Shown one piece after another: positions 25,850-33,561 of a stretch of DNA of 64,000 nt. The first letter of the stretch is position 1; each line of letters starts with the position of its first letter. The translations under genes and the position numbers were made by a program. Below the pieces are notes generated by a model. The model saw only the letters and a list, made by a program, of their open reading frames with translations, was not told where the DNA came from and searched no databases. This DNA comes from Dyadobacter sp. MSC1_007. Its GTDB lineage: Bacteria; Bacteroidota; Bacteroidia; Cytophagales; Spirosomataceae. The stretch is taken from positions 1 to 64,000 of the forward strand of contig NZ_JAMOZL010000004.1 in assembly GCF_023667495.1 (NCBI RefSeq), read 5' to 3'.

Positions 25850-26602
25850 ATGGAATCACTTTTGACCACCGACGCCCTCATCAGCTTGTTAACCCTTACC
25901 CTGCTTGAAGTCGTCCTGGGGATAGATAACGTAATCTTCATCACAATCGTTTCAGGTAAGCTTCCTGTTGACCAGAGAAAAAAAGCGCAGAACAACGGTT
26001 TACTCATTGCATTGGTGCTAAGGATAGCACTCTTATTTGCGATTTCGTGGGTTATTGGCCTGAAACAAGACTTACTGACGTTATTCGGACATGGTTTCAG
26101 CGGGCGGGACCTGATATTATTGGGCGGCGGGCTCTTCCTGCTTTACAGTACTACAAAGGAAATCCACCACAAACTGGAAGGTGAAGCCGAGGACCTGCCT
26201 TCGGGTGATATTTCCGGTAAAAAGTCGATGACTTTTGGTAGCGCGCTCGTACAAATTGCACTGCTGAACATCATTTTCTCCTTCGACTCGGTGTTAACAG
26301 CCGTTGGTCTTGTCAAAGAGGTGCCCATTATGATCATCGCGGTGATCGCTTCTACCTTCATTATGATAGCTTTCGCGGCAAAAATCGGGGAATTTGTAAA
26401 TAATCACCCTTCCATTAAAATTTTGGCGCTCTCATTTTTGTTGATGATTGGTACGCTCCTGGTAGCGGAAGCATTCCACTATGAAATCCCGAAAGGCTAC
26501 GCTTATTTTGCAATGGCTTTTTCATTCCTGGTAGAATTGCTGAATATGCAACTGGACAAGAAAACTAAAAATCCGGTCAAGTTACGCGATCACGTCAACT
26601 GA
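25850..26602 (+). CDS. TerC-family integral membrane protein
   Basis: 250 aa with about seven transmembrane helices. The family motifs LLEVVLGIDNVIFI near the N-terminus and LLNIIFSFDSVLTAVG in the middle carry the conserved Asp residues. The family is linked to tellurium resistance and to manganese efflux or metalation of exported proteins. Start ATG 25850. It is separated from dnaG by 13 bp, so the two are likely cotranscribed. Confidence 0.93.
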   Translation: MESLLTTDALISLLTLTLLEVVLGIDNVIFITIVSGKLPVDQRKKAQNNGLLIALVLRIALLFAISWVIGLKQDLLTLFGHGFSGRDLILLGGGLFLLYSTTKEIHHKLEGEAEDLPSGDISGKKSMTFGSALVQIALLNIIFSFDSVLTAVGLVKEVPIMIIAVIASTFIMIAFAAKIGEFVNNHPSIKILALSFLLMIGTLLVAEAFHYEIPKGYAYFAMAFSFLVELLNMQLDKKTKNPVKLRDHVN

Positions 26603-26615
26603 CATTAAAAAAATT

Positions 26616-28634
26616 ATGCGCATTAATCCCGAAACGGTCGACCGTATCAAACACGCTGCAGATATTGTAGAGGTTGTAGGGGATTTTATATCATTGAAGA
26701 AAAAAGGGGCTAATTATTCAGCCTGCTGCCCCTTTCACAACGAAAAGACACCGTCGTTCAACGTCAACCCTTCGAGGCAGATTTACAAGTGCTTTGGATG
26801 CGGAGCTGCGGGTGATTCTATCAAGTTTGTGATGGATATCGATGGCGTGGGCTATGGCGAGGCACTGCGTTATCTTGCTAATAAGTACAATATTGAAATT
26901 GAGGAAGAGGAGCTAACCGACGAAGAGGCGATCCGCCAGAATGCACGGGAAAGTCTATATATCATCCTCAATTTTGCCAAAAACTTCTACCAGCAGCAGC
27001 TATACGACACCGAGGAAGGGCAGGCCATTGGGTTGAGCTATTTCAGGGAGCGTGGTTTTACCAACGATATCAGGAAGAAGTTCGAGCTTGGATACAGCCT
27101 CGACACGTGGAATTCGTTCTCGAAGGAGGCTCTTGATAAAGGCTATTCCTCAGAATTACTTGAAAAAGCGGGTTTACTGATCCACAAAGAGGGCAGTAAC
27201 TCTTCGGAAAACCGGACAGGCGGCTATGACCGTTTCAGAGGCCGGGTAATCTTCCCAATCCATAATATTGCCGGAAAAACGATCGCATTTGGGGCGCGGA
27301 TCCTAAAATCGGATAAAAACAGTGCGCGCGGTGCCAATCAACCCAAATACCTGAACTCGCCCGAAACAGAAGTTTACCACAAAAGCGACGTCCTATACGG
27401 TATTTTCCAGGCCAAAAACGCGATTCGCCAGCTGGAACATTGCTATCTGGTGGAAGGATATACCGACGTTATTTCACTGCACCAGGCTGGCATCGAGAAC
27501 GTTGTCGCGTCTTCGGGCACTTCGCTGACTGTTGAGCAAATCCGCCTTATTGGTCGTTTTACACCTAATATCACCATACTTTATGATGGTGACATGGCCG
27601 GTATAAAAGCGGCATTGCGCGGCCTTGATCTGGTATTGGAAGAGGGTTTGAATGTGAACGTCGTTCTTTTCCCGGATGGCGAAGATCCGGATAGCTACGT
27701 TCGGAAAGTTGGAGCCGAGGCGTTTAAAGCGCATTTGAAGAAAGCGTCACGGGATTTTATCTCTTTCAAAACCGAGATATTAATGCAGGACGCGGGCAAC
27801 GACCCGTTCAGGATGGCAGCCGTGATCCAGGAAGTGGTCAACAGCATCGTCAAAATACCAGATGCCATCAAACGACAGGTATTTTTCCACCGCACTTCCG
27901 AAATGATGAAGGTGGATGAGCAAATGCTGATCACGGAGGGTAACAAACTGCTCCGTAAACAGCATGCGGCGAAACCCGCCGAAAGGTCTTCAAGACAAAA
28001 TAATGCTCTTCCCGATGGTCCCGACGATCTCGATGCGCTATTCAGTGATGACTTTCAACCGGGAACGGAAGATGCAGGCGGCAGATCCACCCAGGAGACC
28101 GCGGAACCATTTCAGCGCACCAAACTGCATTATCAGGAAGAAGCATTTGTGAAATTATTGGTGGTGTATGGCTGTAAAGAATTGGAACCGGGCATTTCCG
28201 TTTGTCAATACGTGCTAGGTCAAATCGACGGCATTGACTTCAAGGACACGCTTTATCAACATTTACTGACCTTATTCCGTGAACATCATAGCCGAAATCA
28301 GGTGCTTCCTACCGATTATTTCCTGCATCACCACGAATCGGAGATAAGGGAGGTCACGATCAGTTGGCTTACTAATAAACACGAACTGAGTGAGCTTTGG
28401 GCGGAAAAGTATGAGATTTACGTGCCTTTCGAGACAGATGTGCTCGATAGGACGGCATTCAACAATATTTTAAGATTGAAGAAGGCTTTTATCGAAGAAA
28501 AAATGAAGGTATGCCTTCAGCGGGCTGTTCATGCACAAACTGAAGAGGAACAAAATACGGTGATGACCGAGTATATGTTCTACAAAAGCGTGAGCATGGC
28601 AGCGGCAAAAGAATTGGGAAGTGTTATCGGATAA
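26616..28634 (+). CDS. dnaG: DNA primase
   Basis: 672 aa primase that makes RNA primers at the replication fork. The N-terminal CHC2 zinc finger shows CCPFHNEKTPSF...CFGCGAAGD (about residues 37-68). The catalytic core has GRVIFPIHN and the TOPRIM Glu of YLVEGYTDV, with the acidic YDGDMAG. The C-terminal part is helical and divergent, as expected for the helicase-interaction domain. Length is normal for Bacteroidota. It follows terC by 13 bp. Confidence 0.97.
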   Translation: MRINPETVDRIKHAADIVEVVGDFISLKKKGANYSACCPFHNEKTPSFNVNPSRQIYKCFGCGAAGDSIKFVMDIDGVGYGEALRYLANKYNIEIEEEELTDEEAIRQNARESLYIILNFAKNFYQQQLYDTEEGQAIGLSYFRERGFTNDIRKKFELGYSLDTWNSFSKEALDKGYSSELLEKAGLLIHKEGSNSSENRTGGYDRFRGRVIFPIHNIAGKTIAFGARILKSDKNSARGANQPKYLNSPETEVYHKSDVLYGIFQAKNAIRQLEHCYLVEGYTDVISLHQAGIENVVASSGTSLTVEQIRLIGRFTPNITILYDGDMAGIKAALRGLDLVLEEGLNVNVVLFPDGEDPDSYVRKVGAEAFKAHLKKASRDFISFKTEILMQDAGNDPFRMAAVIQEVVNSIVKIPDAIKRQVFFHRTSEMMKVDEQMLITEGNKLLRKQHAAKPAERSSRQNNALPDGPDDLDALFSDDFQPGTEDAGGRSTQETAEPFQRTKLHYQEEAFVKLLVVYGCKELEPGISVCQYVLGQIDGIDFKDTLYQHLLTLFREHHSRNQVLPTDYFLHHHESEIREVTISWLTNKHELSELWAEKYEIYVPFETDVLDRTAFNNILRLKKAFIEEKMKVCLQRAVHAQTEEEQNTVMTEYMFYKSVSMAAAKELGSVIG

Positions 28635-28655
28635 TTTTAAATATGCATTACCCTT

Positions 28656-29198
28656 ATGAAGCACTATCTGTTCATTCTTGCAGGGTTGTTATTCCTGCTG
28701 ACCAGCTGCGGCACCTCCTACAAGACCCTCAAACCCAAGCAGGAGGCCAATTTTAAGCTTTCGGACTACACTACGTTCGGCTTTTATGACATTGAAGCCA
28801 GCGGGGACACCTTGTCGCGTAACTTTGAAAAGAATGTAGGCATTATCAAAGATGCGGTTTCTAAAAATTTACAAGCCCGCGGGTTGGATGAGGCACGCGA
28901 TCCTTCCTTAAAAATCAATATTGCATTAACTGTTAAAGAACAGCTTCAAACCCGCCAAACCGATTTCCGCACGGACGGATTGCCGCGCTATATGGGCCAG
29001 CGGCGCTATTCGTGGAAAAGCGAGGAAGTGGTAGTAGGTAAATATCGGGAAGGAACCATATTGATCGACCTTGTGGACGCGGCCAACAATAAAATGGTGT
29101 GGCAGGGAGGCGGATCAGGTGTCATACCCGAAAAAAGCGCGAATTTTCAGGCAGATATCAATCAAATGATTGCGGAGATCGTTGCAAAAATACCCTGA
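28656..29198 (+). CDS. DUF4136 lipoprotein
   Basis: 180 aa with a lipoprotein signal peptide (LLFLLTSCGTS; lipobox Cys at about 18). The DUF4136 pattern follows: DYTTFGFYDIE, a helix, SLKINIALTVKEQ, then YREGTILIDLVDAANNKMVWQGGG. Function unknown; family members sit in the cell envelope. It follows dnaG by 21 bp and is convergent with the YtxH gene. Confidence 0.88.
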   Translation: MKHYLFILAGLLFLLTSCGTSYKTLKPKQEANFKLSDYTTFGFYDIEASGDTLSRNFEKNVGIIKDAVSKNLQARGLDEARDPSLKINIALTVKEQLQTRQTDFRTDGLPRYMGQRRYSWKSEEVVVGKYREGTILIDLVDAANNKMVWQGGGSGVIPEKSANFQADINQMIAEIVAKIP

Positions 29199-29203
29199 CA
29201 GGC

Positions 29204-29240
29204 ACAAAAAAAGGGCCGCTTCTTTTCGAAACTACCCTTT
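29204..29240 (-). terminator. Terminator for the YtxH gene
   Basis: On the minus strand aaaggg (29235-29240) pairs with cccttt (29210-29215), enclosing a palindromic tttcgaaa, followed by a seven-T run. The short GC stem makes it moderate. Confidence 0.45.
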
Positions 29241-29262
29241 CAATGCCTTTAATATCGGAGTT

Positions 29263-29565
29263 CTAGATATTGTTATTTACGACGCTGCGAACTTTCTCGC
29301 TTGTATTGTCAGCCGTTACACCGGCTCTGTCTTTCACTGAATTTACATTTTTTACGAATCCTTCTTTCAGTCGATCGGCAAGATGTGACAGTTCTTCAAG
29401 GCTTTTTTCATACTTATCTTTGGCAGTTCCGCCCAGATCAGTCGCCTTATTTTTGATCAACTTGCGCGTATCCTTTCCATTTTTAGGAGCAACCAGAAGG
29501 CCAATCGCGATACCTGTCAACAATGCTCCGATTGAGCCAATCAAAAATTTTTGGTTCTTGTTCAT
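29263..29565 (-). CDS. YtxH-like envelope/stress protein
   Basis: 100 aa with an N-terminal transmembrane helix containing SIGALLTGIAIGLLVAPKNG, the YtxH signature (small-residue helix followed by APKxG-K). A Lys/Glu-rich amphipathic tail then extends to the C-terminus. Such proteins are often general-stress induced, but the role is unknown. Start ATG 29565; it diverges from the propeller gene. Confidence 0.85.
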   Translation of the reverse strand: MNKNQKFLIGSIGALLTGIAIGLLVAPKNGKDTRKLIKNKATDLGGTAKDKYEKSLEELSHLADRLKEGFVKNVNSVKDRAGVTADNTSEKVRSVVNNNI

Positions 29566-29622
29566 ATGAATTTCCTATTTTGTGTTTATAAAAACATTAG
29601 AACTGAAAAATAACAAAATACT

Positions 29623-30774
29623 GTGCCACTTCACAAATCAGTGCCCCGATTTCAATTAAACGGCCTTTATGCGCTGATCCTGACACTTCTCATTCAAATG
29701 TCACCAGGTGTCGTCAATGCGCAATGGAAAGTCATCGATATTAAAACGAAGATCCATATGCGCGCAGTACATGCCATTTCACCAACTTCCTGCTGGATTG
29801 GCGGTACAAGGGGAACTGTATTGAAAACGACCAACGGCGGAAAAACCTGGCTAACCTTCAAAGTAGCTGGTGCTGATTCCCTGGATTTCCGGGATATCCA
29901 TGCCTTTGATAAGGAGGTCGCCATTGCGATGAGCGCTGGTGAATCAGAGAAAGACAAGGCGAAAATCTATCGCACGGAAGATGGAGGCGAAAGCTGGAAG
30001 CTTGTGTACCAAACTACACAGAGTGGGGTTTTTCTGGATGGAATCGACTTTTGGGATAAAAATAAGGGCATTTGTCTGGGTGATCCGGTGCAAGGCAGGA
30101 TGTTTATACTCACTACGGAAGACGGCGGGCAGAGCTGGCAGGAACTTGCCGTTGCGAAGCGTCCCGCAATGGAACCGGGAGAAGCATGTTTCGCTGCAAG
30201 CGGTACATCCATCCGGACGAATGGTAAGGGAAATGTTTTTATCGGAACAGGAGGCGGTAAAATGGCCCGGGTTTTCAGGTCGGAAGACTATGGGCAAAAC
30301 TGGCACGTAACAGCAACGCCGCTCCCGGCGGGACCAACGAGTGGGATCTTCGGTTTAAAGTTCTGGTCCAAAAAGAATGGAATGGCCGTTGGGGGCGACT
30401 ACAAGAAGACTACGGATTCAACCCAAAATGTATTGCTTACCGATGACGGCGGCATTACCTGGAAGTTAAGCGGGATGACCAAGCCAGCCGGACTCAAAGA
30501 ATGTGTCGACATTTATCATAAAACCAATGCGACCTGGAATGGCGACACCCAGATCCGGTCCGACAATTATGCATTGGTGGCATCCGGTCCGTCGGGCAGC
30601 AGCGTATCCCTTGATCGGGGAAAAACATGGAATTCACTCGGGAAAGAAGGTTTTCACTCGCTCAGTTTTGCGGGTAATGTAGGTTATGGAGTCGGTGCAA
30701 ATGGTCTGATCGGTAAAATCGAGAAGATTTCAACCAAGAAAAAGAAACGCAAACTAGTCTTTGTGGAAGACTAA
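29623..30774 (+). CDS. Secreted YCF48/BNR-repeat beta-propeller protein
   Basis: 383 aa with a signal peptide ending around VVNAQ. Repeated blades contain KTTNGGKTW, RTEDGGESWK, TTEDGGQSWQ, RSEDYGQNW and LTDDGGITWK, typical of Ycf48/sortilin-like or BNR propellers. Likely an exported binding or assembly protein; the ligand is unknown. Start is a GTG at 29623, or the GTG at 29641; no ATG fits before the signal peptide. A Lys-rich C-terminal tail is unusual for an exported protein. Confidence 0.83.
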   Translation: MPLHKSVPRFQLNGLYALILTLLIQMSPGVVNAQWKVIDIKTKIHMRAVHAISPTSCWIGGTRGTVLKTTNGGKTWLTFKVAGADSLDFRDIHAFDKEVAIAMSAGESEKDKAKIYRTEDGGESWKLVYQTTQSGVFLDGIDFWDKNKGICLGDPVQGRMFILTTEDGGQSWQELAVAKRPAMEPGEACFAASGTSIRTNGKGNVFIGTGGGKMARVFRSEDYGQNWHVTATPLPAGPTSGIFGLKFWSKKNGMAVGGDYKKTTDSTQNVLLTDDGGITWKLSGMTKPAGLKECVDIYHKTNATWNGDTQIRSDNYALVASGPSGSSVSLDRGKTWNSLGKEGFHSLSFAGNVGYGVGANGLIGKIEKISTKKKKRKLVFVED

Positions 30775-30787
30775 CTTCACGGTGACG

Positions 30788-31795
30788 CTAAATCCGGTCT
30801 ATCAATTCCTTCACCTTCCGAACTTCGCGGCCGGTCAGGTGATCGGCAATGGCAGCGGCGTGATCACGGCCGTTTTCAATAAACACTTTTTCGGTAAAAA
30901 CCCCGGCCAAAACAGTCCCGCAAAGGTATAATCCCGGCACATTGGTCTCGAAAGTGTCCGCATTGTATTCAGGTACTTTTGTCACCGGATCGAGCGTTAC
31001 GCCGCAGCGGGCCAGCAAATGTTCGTCGGGCAGATAGCCCACCAGCAGAAACACAAAATCGGCCGGCAGCCACTCTCTCTCTCCGGTTTCTATATTTTCG
31101 ATCAGCATCCTGCCCGGTTCGATCTCCTTCGTAATGCAATTGAAGCGGGTATGGATTTTCCCTTCTTTCACCCTGTTTTTTATATCAGGTACCAACCAAT
31201 ATTTCACTTTTGTCCTGAAATCGGCTTCCTTATGCACGATTGTAACATTGGCATCGTGGCGGTACAGCTCCAAAGCTGCTTCAACCGATGAATTGGAACC
31301 TCCTACCAGCACCACATTTGTATAGGAATAGCGGAAGGGCTCATCATAGTAATGCGATACATGCGGCAGGTTTTCGCCCGGCACATTCAGCATGCGCGGC
31401 ACATCGAAATAGCCCGTGGCGAGGATCACATTTTTAGACTGAAACACTTGACCATCATTAGAATAAATCAGGAATGTGCCGTCGGCCTGCTTTTCTGTGC
31501 GATCGACATCAACAAACAGCTTGAAATTGAGGCGATAATATCCGGCGACCTTCCGATAATATTGTAGCGCCTCGTTGCGATTGGCTTTCACATCGGAAAT
31601 GGCAAATGGTATGCCTCCTATCTCGATGTTTTCGGCTGTCGAAAAGAATTTCATGCGCCTTGGATACCTGCGTATGGATTCGGTAAGGTTTCCTTTTTCC
31701 AGGATCAGGTAATCCAGGCCACTTTTGGCTAGTTCTACACCCATAGCAAGCCCGCAAGGCCCTCCTCCAATGATGATCGCGTCGTAAATATGCAT
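30788..31795 (-). CDS. ypdA: YpdA-family bacillithiol disulfide reductase
   Basis: 335 aa FAD/NAD(P)H oxidoreductase. FAD motif AIIIGGGPCGLAMGVEL at the start; second nucleotide-binding motif VVLVGGSNSSVEAALEL at about 165-181; C-terminal GLYLCGTVLAG. The CxxC redox pair of thioredoxin reductases is absent, as in YpdA. The family reduces oxidised bacillithiol, which implies that the organism makes bacillithiol. ATG 31795 is preferred over TTG 31816. It is convergent with the propeller gene and divergent from pabB. Confidence 0.9.
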   Translation of the reverse strand: MHIYDAIIIGGGPCGLAMGVELAKSGLDYLILEKGNLTESIRRYPRRMKFFSTAENIEIGGIPFAISDVKANRNEALQYYRKVAGYYRLNFKLFVDVDRTEKQADGTFLIYSNDGQVFQSKNVILATGYFDVPRMLNVPGENLPHVSHYYDEPFRYSYTNVVLVGGSNSSVEAALELYRHDANVTIVHKEADFRTKVKYWLVPDIKNRVKEGKIHTRFNCITKEIEPGRMLIENIETGEREWLPADFVFLLVGYLPDEHLLARCGVTLDPVTKVPEYNADTFETNVPGLYLCGTVLAGVFTEKVFIENGRDHAAAIADHLTGREVRKVKELIDRI

Positions 31796-31899
31796 TTTTG
31801 TGTTGCTATTCCCCAAGGCGGAACCCTCTGTCCGCTTTGATTTAACCCCCTAATTTAGATAATGGTTTCTGAACTTTGTAAATTAGCTAGCTGTTCAGA

Positions 31900-32928
31900 A
31901 TGTCTGATTATACCATTTTTAGTTTGAAAGACGCGGTCCGGGATTTTAGAAAAAACCTTAACGATTGGGGGAAGTCAAAAACTCCCTTTTTCTTTCTCGC
32001 AGACTACCAAATGCTCAAACCGCTGGCATGGAAGCTGGCTGATCTTGATCCCTCCGAGCTGCTTTTCGACCTCAACGGTTTTTCAAATTGCCTCGGAGAC
32101 TTGAAGCATGACCTGCCCCAGGAAACCTACTTCCGCAAATTCCCGCTGCCTTTTGAAGCATATCGTCGCAAGTTTGACCATGTCGTCGATAACCTCAAAG
32201 CAGGCAATTCGTTCCTGGTTAACCTGTCGGTTCCAACGCCCGTCGACACTAATCTCACACTGCGGCAGATCTTTGCTCACAGCGAAGCACCGTATCGCGT
32301 ATGCTACAAGGATGAGTTCACCTGTTTTTCCCCGGAGCTTTTCGTCCGGATCAACGGCAACAATATTGCCTCATTCCCGATGAAAGGCACCATCGACGCT
32401 TCCGTCCCGAATGCCGAACAAGTGATCCTGTCAGACCATAAGGAAGCGGCCGAACACGCGACGATCGTGGATCTGATCCGCAATGACATCAGTATGGTTG
32501 CCGAAAAAGTGTGGGTGGAAAGATACCGGTTCATCGACCGCGTCCATACCAATGATAAAACGCTACTGCAAGTCAGTTCTGAGGTTGCCGGGCTTTTACC
32601 TGATTCTTTTGATGGAAAATTCGGCGATTTACTTATGAAACTGCTTCCGGCGGGCTCCATAACCGGCGCTCCCAAACCGAGTACTTTACAAATCATCGAA
32701 GAAGCGGAAGGATATGACCGCGGTTATTACACCGGGGTAATGGGCTATTTCGATGGCGAGCATTTTGAAAGCGCCGTCATGATCCGCTTCATTGATCACC
32801 AGGACGGGCATATGATATTCAAAAGCGGCGGCGGCATTACAGCGCTCAGCAATGCGCAGAGCGAATACCAGGAAATTATTGATAAAGTATATCTCCCATT
32901 CAGTTATGTCGGACAAACTGTGTTTTGA
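31900..32928 (+). CDS. pabB: Aminodeoxychorismate synthase component I
   Basis: 342 aa chorismate-binding enzyme of folate (p-aminobenzoate) synthesis. Signature pieces are GNSFLVNLSVPT, FSPELFVRI, FPMKGTIDAS, EHATIVDLIRND, GSITGAPKPSTLQII and KSGGGITALS. It is shorter than E. coli PabB, like other Bacteroidota versions that lack much of the N-terminal region. No glutaminase subunit is adjacent. Its end overlaps pabC by 23 bp. Confidence 0.92.
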   Translation: MSDYTIFSLKDAVRDFRKNLNDWGKSKTPFFFLADYQMLKPLAWKLADLDPSELLFDLNGFSNCLGDLKHDLPQETYFRKFPLPFEAYRRKFDHVVDNLKAGNSFLVNLSVPTPVDTNLTLRQIFAHSEAPYRVCYKDEFTCFSPELFVRINGNNIASFPMKGTIDASVPNAEQVILSDHKEAAEHATIVDLIRNDISMVAEKVWVERYRFIDRVHTNDKTLLQVSSEVAGLLPDSFDGKFGDLLMKLLPAGSITGAPKPSTLQIIEEAEGYDRGYYTGVMGYFDGEHFESAVMIRFIDHQDGHMIFKSGGGITALSNAQSEYQEIIDKVYLPFSYVGQTVF

Positions 32929-33508
32929 AACGATTTGCGTTGAAAACCGGACTTTAAAAAACCTTCCGTTTCACGAAGCCAGGCTTAACAGGACACGCCG
33001 GGAACTGTGGGGTTATGCGGGCGAATGGCCATTATCCGAACTCATCGAGATTCCGGATTCGATCGACAATGAAATACATAAATGCCGGCTTTCATTTGGC
33101 AAAGAAATCGAGGAGATCAGATGGGAGCCTTACACAATGCGCACGATCCGCAAGATCAGGCGCGTTTATCATGACGACATTGATTATTCCTATAAATATG
33201 AAGGCCGCGAGGAACTGAATGCACTTTTCGCCCAACGCGACGACGCAGACGAAATCCTCATCATCCGGAACGGCCTGGTGACGGATTCAAGCTATTGTAA
33301 TGTTGCTTTCTTCGACGGAAGTAGCTGGGTTACGCCTTCCACACCTTTGCTTCAGGGCACGCAGAGGGCTCTTTTGCTACAAACCGGTATGATCCACGAG
33401 GCTGCCGTGCAGGAAATTGACCTTATTGGTTTCAGTCATATCAAACTCTTCAATGCGATGATGGATTGGGAACGCGCGCCTATGCTGGAAACCTCCGCGA
33501 TAGTCTGA
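32906..33508 (+). CDS. pabC: Aminodeoxychorismate lyase (class IV aminotransferase fold)
   Basis: 200 aa PLP enzyme completing p-aminobenzoate synthesis. FETICVENRTL at the start, DYSYKYEGRE with the probable PLP lysine, ILIIRNGLVTDSSYCNV and PLLQGTQRALLL are class IV motifs. Shorter than typical PabC (about 270 aa) mainly in the N-terminal domain. ATG 32906 lies within pabB; an in-frame start at 32852 is deeper inside. Position after pabB supports the call. Confidence 0.85.
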   Translation: MSDKLCFETICVENRTLKNLPFHEARLNRTRRELWGYAGEWPLSELIEIPDSIDNEIHKCRLSFGKEIEEIRWEPYTMRTIRKIRRVYHDDIDYSYKYEGREELNALFAQRDDADEILIIRNGLVTDSSYCNVAFFDGSSWVTPSTPLLQGTQRALLLQTGMIHEAAVQEIDLIGFSHIKLFNAMMDWERAPMLETSAIV

Positions 33509-33561
33509 GAAAGCGCCAATAATTGTAACTTGCCTCATTATTCAGAAATTTTAGATAACCA

